DNA from: M3007 sp044350415
GTDB lineage: Bacteria; Bacteroidota; Bacteroidia; Chitinophagales; Saprospiraceae
DNA: 6,979 nucleotides
Assembly: GCA_044350415.1 (NCBI GenBank)
Contig: JBILHQ010000276.1
Span: forward strand, 1 to 6,979
Direction of reading: 5' to 3'
Shown: positions 1-5,601 of the stretch, one piece after another
How positions within the stretch are numbered: the stretch's first letter is position 1
Layout: every line of letters starts with the position of its first letter
The notes under the pieces: generated by a model
What the model saw: the letters and a program-made list of their open reading frames with translations, nothing else
Databases searched by the model: none
Told to the model about the DNA's origin: nothing
Made by a program: the position numbers and the translations under genes

Positions 1-173
1 CCGTCGCGGGCGCCATCAAGATCCACCATGTGCAGCCGCTTGATACCTGCCGCTTCCATTTCGCGCGCCAATTCTAACGGGTCGGCTGGATATTCCGTTT
101 TCTGTTCGTAATCTCCCTGGCGAAGACGGACTAATTTGCCGTCCATCAAATCAAAAGCGGGTATAATCTGCAT
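1..173 (-). CDS. hisA: HisA, ProFAR isomerase (N-terminal 57 codons, runs off the left edge)
   Basis: Translation from the ATG at 173-171 begins MQIIPAFDLMDGKLVRLRQG and continues through a segment ending HMVDLDGARDG at the edge. This is the start of the HisA (beta-alpha)8 barrel, which converts ProFAR to PRFAR by an Amadori rearrangement in the cytoplasm. Asp8 in the first beta strand matches the family's catalytic aspartate; the usual 'AIDL' reads AFDL here. The VDLDGA motif is the second strand signature of HisA and separates it from HisF. The gene follows hisH after a 117-bp gap, unusually wide for this cluster, and that gap holds a promoter-like sequence. The start is the first ATG giving the family's N-terminus; no Shine-Dalgarno is visible, as for its neighbours. 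The C-terminal three quarters lie outside the window. Confidence 0.95.
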   Translation of the reverse strand, partial: MQIIPAFDLMDGKLVRLRQGDYEQKTEYPADPLELAREMEAAGIKRLHMVDLDGARD

Positions 174-232
174 GTTACTGTATTAAATGTTAGTCAGTTC
201 GGGGGGATTGGCGATACGTTGCTTAATTCGCG

Positions 233-261
233 CAAATTTACGGAAATATGTTGATTTCAAA
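233..261 (-). promoter_or_regulatory. Possible internal promoter for hisA (Bacteroidetes-type)
   Basis: On the minus strand the hisH-hisA gap contains TTTG (261-258), a 17-base spacer, then TAAATTTG (240-233), matching the Bacteroidetes/Flavobacterium -33 TTG / -7 TAnnTTTG pattern. A start point near 226 would leave about 50 bases of leader before the hisA ATG at 173. The spacer is at the short end of the reported range (about 17-23). Such a site could keep the distal genes expressed when the leader attenuator is closed. The match is by eye only; AT-rich intergenic DNA can give it by chance. Confidence 0.4.
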
Positions 262-290
262 CGTCTAAGGGGCATGTAAAAACCAACAAG

Positions 291-878
291 TCAAATATCC
301 AGAAAATTCTGCAATATCTGCAACCCGATGCTACCCGATTTCTCCGGGTGAAACTGCACTGCGAAAAAATTATCTTTTTGCAGTGCAGCGGAAAAAGGTA
401 CCCCATAGACACAAGTTGCTGCAATACTTTCACAATAAAGGGCGTAATAACTGTGTACAAAATAGCAATACGACTCCTCCGGAACGCCCTTAAAAAGAGG
501 CCCTTTCAGGTCGGAAATAGTATTCCAACCCATGTGGGGAACTTTCAGTGCCTTGGGCCATGGCTCAAATTTCAGTACATCCACATCAAAAACATCCAAG
601 CAAGTCGTGTCGTTTTCGGCCGAATGCCTGCAAAATAATTGTAAACCCAAACAAATACCCAAAACAGGCTGGGTAAGTTTCGGCAATACTTCCGCCAGGC
701 CCGAAGCTCGCAGGTGAGCCATGGCAGAGGATGCCTCCCCTACCCCTGGAAAAATGACTTTATCTGCCCGCAGCAATTGCTCCGGATCGTTGGTCCAAAC
801 GGCATCGACGCCCAATCGTTCGAGCGCGTACAGCACCGATTGTATGTTTCCGGCATTATATTTTACAATAGCGATCAT
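291..878 (-). CDS. hisH: HisH, glutamine amidotransferase subunit of IGP synthase
   Basis: This 195-residue class I glutamine amidotransferase is the usual HisH length. It hydrolyses glutamine and channels ammonia to HisF, which makes imidazole glycerol phosphate and AICAR from PRFAR. The triad is intact: nucleophile Cys76 in GICLGLQ, and His177 and Glu179 in QFHPEKS. The N-terminal IVKYNAGNIQSV and the oxyanion-region FPGVG (43-47) are typical, as are PHMGWN (114-119) and YFVHSYY (139-145). Its ATG at 878-876 overlaps the hisB stop by four bases (ATGA), which suggests translational coupling. HisF is not in the window; it would be expected after hisA. A long inverted repeat lies inside the gene over the codons around His177. 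Confidence 0.97.
   Translation of the reverse strand: MIAIVKYNAGNIQSVLYALERLGVDAVWTNDPEQLLRADKVIFPGVGEASSAMAHLRASGLAEVLPKLTQPVLGICLGLQLFCRHSAENDTTCLDVFDVDVLKFEPWPKALKVPHMGWNTISDLKGPLFKGVPEESYCYFVHSYYALYCESIAATCVYGVPFSAALQKDNFFAVQFHPEKSGSIGLQILQNFLDI
354..388 (-). repeat. Intragenic inverted repeat in the 3' part of hisH
   Basis: CTGCACTGC (354-362) is matched exactly by GCAGTGCAG (380-388). Inside these arms AAAAA (364-368) faces TTTTT (375-379), leaving one bulged base (363) and a 6-base loop, so about 14 pairs could form in the mRNA. It lies in codons for the AALQKDNFFAVQF stretch just before catalytic His177. No U-tract follows in the transcribed direction, so it is not an ordinary intrinsic terminator. 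It may be chance, or an mRNA processing or stability element. Confidence 0.6.
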
Positions 879-2041
879 AAAAGTCCTTTTGTAGAGGGAA
901 GTTGGTTGTTGTTCGGATTGCGGGCAATAGCCATTTTGATGGCACGTGCAAATCCTTTGAAGACAATCTCAATTTTATGGTGTTCGTTATTGCCCGCTGC
1001 TTTAATATTCAGGTTGCATTTGGCGGCATCGCTGAAGGATTTGAAAAAATGATAAAACATCTCTGTGGGCATTTCACCGATTTTTTCCCGTTTAAATTCC
1101 GCAGACCACACCAGCCAGGGCCGCCCACCGAAGTCAATGGCCACTTGTGCCAGGGCATCGTCCATAGGAAGGGTCACTTCGTCTTTGGCGGCATCAAATC
1201 CGTACCGCTCCATCCCGCGCTTATCTTCCAGGGCTATTGCGAATGCTTCGCCCAAGGTTATGGCAGTATCTTCAATGGTATGGTGTTCATCAATATGCAA
1301 ATCGCCATGGGTGGTGATCGACAGGTCTATGCCGCCGTGCCGGGCGAGTTGGTCGAGCATGTGGTCAAAAAAACCGATTCCTGTTTCAATGCGGCTCTCG
1401 CCAGTGCCGTCTAAGTTGATTTGGACAGCAATTTGGGTTTCGCGGGTATTGCGCTGGTGCGTTACTTTTCGGGGTGGCACGCGCAGGTATTGCCAAATTT
1501 CGGACCAGTGGGTCACTATTTTATCGACGGGCACACCGGCATTTTCAGGTGCAAATTCAACAGCAGCGCCCTTTTCGCCATCGACCGCGGTGTCATTGAT
1601 CAGCATGATCCCGCGCGCACCTAAGTTTTGGGCGAGTTGCATATCGGTGATCCGGTCGCCAACAACGTAGGAATTGGCCAGGTCATATTCTTTTTCAAAA
1701 TAAGCACCCAGCATCCCGGTGCCTGGTTTTCGGGTGGGCAAATTTTCGTGTTTGAAGGACTTATCAATATGCACTGCATTAAACCTGACTCCTTCATTTT
1801 CAAGGGTTAACATCATTTTATTTTGGGCTGGCCAAAAAGTATTTTCCGGAAAGGACCCGGTGCCGAGGCCATCCTGGTTGGTGACCATGATGAGTGTATA
1901 ATCCAGTTCTGCAGCAATTTTTGCAAGCGCAGTAATCGCGCCCGGCCGGAAAACGAGTTTCTCCAGGCTGTCTACCTGTTGGTCAGGTTGCGGCTCTTCA
2001 ATAATGCAGCCGTCGCGGTCGATAAAGAGTATTTTTTGCAT
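875..2041 (-). CDS. hisB: HisB, bifunctional histidinol-phosphatase / imidazoleglycerol-phosphate dehydratase
   Basis: This 388-residue protein joins two enzymes. Residues 1 to about 165 are a HAD-family histidinol-phosphate phosphatase: nucleophile Asp8 and acid/base Asp10 in FIDRDG, motif II in VTNQDG (53-58), motif III Lys105 in TRKP, and GDRITD with Asp129 and Asp133. Residues about 197-388 are IGP dehydratase, with FFDHMLDQLARHG (224-236), DEHHTIEDTAI (251-261) and NEHHKIE (352-358), the manganese-binding histidine motifs. E. coli HisB has four zinc ligands (CxH...CxC) in the phosphatase part. The aligned stretch here is IDKSFKHENLPTRKP (92-106), with Asp, Ser, Leu and Thr in their place, so this is a zinc-less version. 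HisB catalyses the IGP dehydratase step and the dephosphorylation of histidinol phosphate. It lies 54 bp after hisDC and overlaps hisH by four bases. Confidence 0.97.
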   Translation of the reverse strand: MQKILFIDRDGCIIEEPQPDQQVDSLEKLVFRPGAITALAKIAAELDYTLIMVTNQDGLGTGSFPENTFWPAQNKMMLTLENEGVRFNAVHIDKSFKHENLPTRKPGTGMLGAYFEKEYDLANSYVVGDRITDMQLAQNLGARGIMLINDTAVDGEKGAAVEFAPENAGVPVDKIVTHWSEIWQYLRVPPRKVTHQRNTRETQIAVQINLDGTGESRIETGIGFFDHMLDQLARHGGIDLSITTHGDLHIDEHHTIEDTAITLGEAFAIALEDKRGMERYGFDAAKDEVTLPMDDALAQVAIDFGGRPWLVWSAEFKREKIGEMPTEMFYHFFKSFSDAAKCNLNIKAAGNNEHHKIEIVFKGFARAIKMAIARNPNNNQLPSTKGLL

Positions 2042-2095
2042 GAATCGTTGATTTTATTATTGTGTATTCGGGTTCAGGGTGGCTGCCGCAAGGTG

Positions 2096-4507
2096 TTACC
2101 TTATTTTTCGCGTGCCGCGAAAAATAAGGGTGACATCTGGTGGCAAGTCCTTCAACGCCCTAATCAATTGATCATTCTCCGCCGGCGTCCCGATCGTAAT
2201 CCGGATACAATTGCTGCAATGCAATTCTTTCGTACGGTTCCGCACAATGATCCCTTTTTGAATAAGGTATTGCCAAACGGCATCTGCATTTTTCACCCGC
2301 ACTAACAGAAAATTGGCTGCGCTGTCAAATACTTTTTCCACCACAGTACATTGTTCCAACGCTGCGGATAATCTTTCCCTTTCGGAGCGCAATAGTTGGA
2401 GGTGCTGTTCAAAAATGGTGGTTTCTGACAATGCCTGAACCGCCAGTTCAGCAGTGGCAATATTGATATTGTACGGGTATTTTATTTTATTCAATACACT
2501 GATAATAAAGGTATTGGAATAAGCCATGCCCAACCGGAGACCTGCAAGCCCCCATGCTTTGGAAAGGGTTTGCAGCACCACTAAGCGCGGGTTCTGAGCA
2601 ATTTTTGATACCCAGGAAGGTATTTCAGAGAAGTCAATATAAGCCTCGTCTATTACCACAATACCGGGAAATTGGCCGAGCATTTGCGTGATAAAGGACG
2701 TGGGAATTACATTGCCTGTCGGATTATTAGGCGAGCAAATGAACAGGATTTTAGACCGGCTGTCGGCCACCTGTAATACGGCATCAGCATCTGGCGAAAA
2801 GTCAGGGCGCAAGGACGCTTTCCGCACTTCCACGCAGTGAATATTGGCTTGTACCGCGTACATCCCGTAGGTCGGGGGCATGATGACAATATTGTCTGAT
2901 CCCGGTTGGCAAAAAGCGCGAATCAACAAGTCGATGGCTTCATCGGAGCCATTTCCGATAAAGATTTGCCGGGCATCCACCCCTTTTTGGGCTGCGAGTT
3001 GGTCGCGCAATGGTAGTGGATACGTGTCGGGGTACCTGTTATAAGGCCCACCAGCCGGACTGCCCAAACTGTTCTCGTTGGCATCCAAAAAAACGTCAAA
3101 ACCAACGCTTCCGTCTGCTGGTTTTTCATCGCGGGCTGAGCTATAAGACTGGAGTACACGAATATTCGGGCGCAGCAATTTATCGATTTCCTCCTCCGTA
3201 TCCACCTGACTATCAATAACTTCTAGCATATTATCCAACCGGATGCGCACCGCTTCTGCATGGGCCTGCAAGCCTTCTGCTTTAGCCATAGCCATTACCG
3301 TTGGACCCACTTGACGCAGCCCATCGGGCGTAATTTTCTGAAAGGTTATTTTTTTGACAAAACTATCCAGCGACACACCCGCGTGTACCCGAGCATACCC
3401 GCTTGTGGGCAAAGTGTGATTGGTGCCGGAAGCGTAATCGCCAGCGCTTTCGGGGGTCAGGTGACCCAGGAACACCGAACCTGCATTGATGACTTTATCC
3501 GACCATTGTTCGGGATTTTGGGTGGCAATGATCAAGTGTTCAGGGGCATAAGCGTTGGTCCAGGCCATGCCTTCTTCCAGACTTTTCACCAGCAAAACGC
3601 GGCTTTGGGAAAGTGCTGTTGCGGCGTATGCACTGCGGGGCAGGTTGGATAATTGGTTGGGCAATGCCGCCATTACATCCAGCAGTAGTTGTTCGCAGTC
3701 GGAGACCAATAACACCTGGCTGTCCGCACCATGTTCCGCCTGACTCAATAAATCGGCGGCGACAAATGCTGGATTGGCACTCGCATCGGCAATCACGGCC
3801 ACTTCCGATGGACCGGCAGGCATATCAATGGCCACGCCGTCGAGGTTGACCAATTGTTTGGCAGCAGTAACCCAGGCATTTCCCGGGCCGAATATTTTCC
3901 AGACACGGGGAACAGTTTTCGTGCCGTACGCCATTGCCCCGATCGCTTGAATACCCCCAATTTTATAAACCAGGGAAATGCCGCACAATTGAGCGGCAAA
4001 TAACACTGCGGGATGTATCGCGCCATTTTTTTGGGGTGGCGTACATAACACTACTGTTTGGCAACCAGCGATTTGAGCTGGAATACCCAGCATCAGCACC
4101 GTTGAAAACAACGGGGCTGTACCGCCCGGAATATACAATCCGATCCGTTCAATGGGGGTATTTTTACGCCAGCACGTAACGCCTGGCATCGTTTCGACGG
4201 TGGTCACCGGTGTTTCCTGCGTTTTGTGAAACGCATAAATATTTGAATACGCCTGTCGGATTGCTGCGCGGAGGTCGGCCGAAAGCAGCGCAGCAGCAGC
4301 GGTCATTTCTGTCGAACCTACACCAAAAGCATCGGGCACACCGCCATCAAACTGCTCCGCGAAGCGTTTTACAGCGGCATCACCTTCCGTTTTGACAGCC
4401 AACAAAATCACGGCTGCTTTTTCACGGTATGCCGATAAGTCGCCGGAAGGTCTTTCCAGTAATGATGCAGCTTGTGACCAATCGGGATATTTAATATAGT
4501 TGAGCAT
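2096..4507 (-). CDS. hisDC: HisD-HisC fusion: histidinol dehydrogenase + histidinol-phosphate aminotransferase
   Basis: One uninterrupted 803-codon frame encodes two enzymes that are usually separate. Residues 1 to about 425 are histidinol dehydrogenase: GPGN (207-210), zinc ligands Gln256, His259, Asp357 and His416, and catalytic Glu323-His324 in APEHL all match E. coli HisD. Residues about 440-787 are the PLP-dependent aminotransferase HisC: YSSARDE (455-461), DANEN (475-479), Tyr547 in PPTYGMY, SPNNPTG (592-598), DEAY (620-623), Schiff-base Lys650 in TLSKAWGLAGLRLG, Arg658 and Arg769. Both active sites look complete. The linker (about 426-440) contains Met427, which would make a natural HisC start. 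HisC makes histidinol phosphate and HisD oxidises histidinol to histidine, so the two fused steps flank the HisB phosphatase step. The protein has a short extra C-terminus (about 788-803) encoded by a perfect hairpin. The ATG lies 3 bp after the hisG stop. A one-base sequencing error at the junction cannot be excluded. Confidence 0.95.
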   Translation of the reverse strand: MLNYIKYPDWSQAASLLERPSGDLSAYREKAAVILLAVKTEGDAAVKRFAEQFDGGVPDAFGVGSTEMTAAAALLSADLRAAIRQAYSNIYAFHKTQETPVTTVETMPGVTCWRKNTPIERIGLYIPGGTAPLFSTVLMLGIPAQIAGCQTVVLCTPPQKNGAIHPAVLFAAQLCGISLVYKIGGIQAIGAMAYGTKTVPRVWKIFGPGNAWVTAAKQLVNLDGVAIDMPAGPSEVAVIADASANPAFVAADLLSQAEHGADSQVLLVSDCEQLLLDVMAALPNQLSNLPRSAYAATALSQSRVLLVKSLEEGMAWTNAYAPEHLIIATQNPEQWSDKVINAGSVFLGHLTPESAGDYASGTNHTLPTSGYARVHAGVSLDSFVKKITFQKITPDGLRQVGPTVMAMAKAEGLQAHAEAVRIRLDNMLEVIDSQVDTEEEIDKLLRPNIRVLQSYSSARDEKPADGSVGFDVFLDANENSLGSPAGGPYNRYPDTYPLPLRDQLAAQKGVDARQIFIGNGSDEAIDLLIRAFCQPGSDNIVIMPPTYGMYAVQANIHCVEVRKASLRPDFSPDADAVLQVADSRSKILFICSPNNPTGNVIPTSFITQMLGQFPGIVVIDEAYIDFSEIPSWVSKIAQNPRLVVLQTLSKAWGLAGLRLGMAYSNTFIISVLNKIKYPYNINIATAELAVQALSETTIFEQHLQLLRSERERLSAALEQCTVVEKVFDSAANFLLVRVKNADAVWQYLIQKGIIVRNRTKELHCSNCIRITIGTPAENDQLIRALKDLPPDVTLIFRGTRKIR
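2099..2129 (-). repeat. Perfect 14-bp-arm hairpin at the 3' end of hisDC
   Basis: CCTTATTTTTCGCG (2099-2112), a TGC loop (2113-2115) and its exact complement CGCGAAAAATAAGG (2116-2129) form a perfect stem. It lies wholly in the coding sequence and encodes the final LIFRGTRKIR residues, directly against the TAA stop at 2098-2096. After the stem the transcript continues TAACACC with no U-run, so it is not a standard intrinsic terminator. Candidate roles are RNA stabilisation or processing between hisDC and hisB, slowing of terminating ribosomes, or a small palindromic repeat that inserted and extended the C-terminus. Confidence 0.85.
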
Positions 4508-4510
4508 AAA

Positions 4511-5362
4511 TTAAAGTATCATCCGTTCAATAGGTACCACCAGAATTCCTTGTGCTCCGGCGGCTTTGAGTTTTTCGAGAATATCCCAGAATTGGTGCTC
4601 GGGAACGACACTGTGCACACTGGTCCAACCTTTGACAGCGAGGGGCAAAATAGTAGGGCTTTTCATTCCCGGCAACAAATCAATGATTTCCTGGAGATGA
4701 TCATCAGGGGCATTCAGAAGAATATACCGGTGCTGCTGGGCGTTGCGGAATGCGTGAATGCGGAATAAGAGCCGATCCAACAACTCTTGTTTTTCCGGGG
4801 CGAGGTTGGGGGTTGCCACCAGCAATGCTTCTGATTCCATGACCGTTGCGACTTCCCGCAGGCCGTTGGCAAGCAGCGTGCTGCCGGTACCCACGATGTC
4901 AAATACGGCATCGGCCAATCCGAGTGAGGGCGTAATTTCCACGGAACCACTGATTTCGTATACCTCCGCATGGACACCGTTTTGGGTCAGGTAGTCACTG
5001 AGAATCCGCTTGTAACTGGTGGCAATTTTTTTTCCTTCCAGGCTTTGTACGCCTTCGTAGATTTCATTGCGCGCCATAGCGATAGACAGGCGGCATTTGC
5101 CAAAGCCCAGTCTTTCAATGATTTGTACAGACTTTTGTTTTTCTAAAATCACATTTTCACCGACAATTCCAATATCGACAACGCCGTCTTCCACGTAAGC
5201 GGGAATATCGTCGTCGCGAACAAAAATGATTTCCACAGGAAAATTATCGGCCACCGTGCGCAACCGGTGCGGGGAGTTTCCAAAACGCACGCCGGCATCG
5301 CGCAGCAGTCCGGCTGAATCTTCGTACAAGCGTCCGGATTTTTGGATGGCTATTCGGATCAT
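4511..5362 (-). CDS. hisG: HisG, ATP phosphoribosyltransferase (long, self-regulated form)
   Basis: HisG joins ATP and PRPP to give phosphoribosyl-ATP, the first committed step of the pathway. The 283 residues match the long form of the family. A catalytic periplasmic-binding-like fold fills residues 1 to about 205, with N-terminal RIAIQKSGRL, DIGIVGEN (63-70) and the PRPP-binding loop DIVGTGSTLLANGL (155-168). A C-terminal ACT-like regulatory domain follows (about 210-283), including LPGMKSPTI and GAQGILVVPIERM. Having that domain means HisG needs no HisZ partner and is expected to be feedback-inhibited by histidine. It is the first structural gene after the leader and terminator. The ATG at 5362-5360 gives the family N-terminus; no Shine-Dalgarno is present (upstream bases read CACTTCTAATTT). 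Confidence 0.97.
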   Translation of the reverse strand: MIRIAIQKSGRLYEDSAGLLRDAGVRFGNSPHRLRTVADNFPVEIIFVRDDDIPAYVEDGVVDIGIVGENVILEKQKSVQIIERLGFGKCRLSIAMARNEIYEGVQSLEGKKIATSYKRILSDYLTQNGVHAEVYEISGSVEITPSLGLADAVFDIVGTGSTLLANGLREVATVMESEALLVATPNLAPEKQELLDRLLFRIHAFRNAQQHRYILLNAPDDHLQEIIDLLPGMKSPTILPLAVKGWTSVHSVVPEHQFWDILEKLKAAGAQGILVVPIERMIL

Positions 5363-5391
5363 AAATTAGAAGTGAAAGTGAGAAGTTAAAC

Positions 5392-5435
5392 AAAAAAAAC
5401 CGGCTTGCTGCATCACGTGCGACAAGCCGGTTTTT
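5392..5435 (-). terminator. his attenuator terminator between leader peptide and hisG
   Basis: On the minus strand AAAAACCGGCTTG (5435-5423) pairs fully with CAAGCCGGTTTTT (5407-5395). The 15-base apical region can add GCA/TGC pairs, and the U-tract is eight long (5399-5392). A GC core followed by a U-run is a classic intrinsic terminator. It lies 38 bases after the leader stop and 29 bases before the hisG ATG, so it would stop transcription before the operon. This is the position expected of an attenuator. The stem is also flanked by T-rich DNA on the plus strand, but no plus-strand gene feeds into it. Confidence 0.88.
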
Positions 5436-5483
5436 GTTTTTGTTAAAATACCTGATTTTACAACAACAATAACTCATCGACTG
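5423..5483 (-). promoter_or_regulatory. Candidate antiterminator of the his attenuator
   Basis: On the minus strand the sequence right after the leader stop, GTTATTGTTGTTG (5473-5461), can pair at 11 of 13 positions with CAAAAACAAAAAC (5442-5430). Extending the helix, CAGTCG (5483-5478) can pair with CGGCTTG (5429-5423), with one bulge and a G-U pair. The 3' arm is the ascending side of the terminator, so the two structures exclude each other. A small hairpin TAAAAT/ATTTTA (5460-5455 with 5449-5444) fits in the loop. The 5' arm covers the leader stop codon, so a ribosome finishing the leader would block it, while one stalled on the His codons would leave it free. The folding was worked out by hand and its stability was not computed; AU-rich pairing is weak. 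Confidence 0.5.
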
Positions 5484-5533
5484 CCGGGAGGCAACTGATG
5501 GCAATGATGGTGTGAAAAAGTATTATTTAACAT
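5474..5533 (-). CDS. hisL: HisL, his operon leader peptide (19 aa, HHHCH)
   Basis: The short frame from ATG at 5533-5531 to TGA at 5476-5474 encodes MLNNTFSHHHCHQLPPGSR. Four of five consecutive codons are His (CAC CAT CAT TGC CAT), a density that is very unlikely by chance directly upstream of hisG. As in the enteric his leader, ribosome stalling here when charged His-tRNA is scarce would favour antitermination and allow hisG and the genes behind it to be transcribed. A small hairpin, TGCC/GGCA (5493-5490 with 5485-5482), lies just after the His codons and could be a pause structure. The ATG is only seven bases after the -7 promoter box, so the transcript is probably leaderless or nearly so. 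The peptide itself is not expected to have a function. Confidence 0.88.
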   Translation of the reverse strand: MLNNTFSHHHCHQLPPGSR

Positions 5534-5540
5534 GATGGCG

Positions 5541-5572
5541 CAAAGGTAAATAGTTTTAAATGTATTATCCAA
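5541..5572 (-). promoter_or_regulatory. Main his operon promoter (Bacteroidetes-type)
   Basis: On the minus strand TTG (5572-5570), a 21-base spacer and TACCTTTG (5548-5541) match the Bacteroidetes -33 TTG / -7 TAnnTTTG consensus recognised by the primary sigma factor of that phylum. Transcription would start a few bases downstream, at or next to the leader ATG at 5533. The position, just before a His-rich leader and terminator, strengthens the call. No operator-like repeat is evident between the boxes. Confidence 0.75.
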
Positions 5573-5583
5573 GTAGTACGTTT

Positions 5584-5601
5584 TAATTTTTTAAAAAATT
5601 A
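5584..5601. repeat. AT-only palindrome at the end of the membrane gene
   Basis: TAATTTTTTAAAAAATTA is a perfect 18-bp palindrome that contains the TAA stop (5593-5591) of the upstream membrane gene. It lies 11 bp before the his promoter's TTG box. It might be a weak terminator, or an AT-rich upstream element helping the his promoter. Low-complexity AT runs make chance palindromes easy, so function is uncertain. Confidence 0.35.

Noticed and set aside
348..638. Open plus-strand frame opposite hisH
   Set aside because: It is antisense to a gene with all catalytic motifs; its protein shows no recognisable domain and no promoter is visible.
902..1670. Long plus-strand frames opposite hisB
   Set aside because: They mirror the codon structure of a well-supported gene; the translated sequences are unlike any family I recognise.
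3260..3652. Plus-strand frame opposite the HisD part of the fusion
   Set aside because: It lies entirely within conserved HisD coding sequence and has no motif or upstream signal.
5395..5435. Terminator serving a plus-strand transcript
   Set aside because: The stem is nearly symmetric and T-rich on that strand too, but no plus-strand gene lies to its left; its position in the hisG leader explains it better.
5244..5504. Minus-strand frame crossing the leader, terminator and hisG start
   Set aside because: It runs through the attenuator in the wrong frame for both HisL and HisG, is low-complexity Lys/Phe/Arg-rich, and resembles no family.
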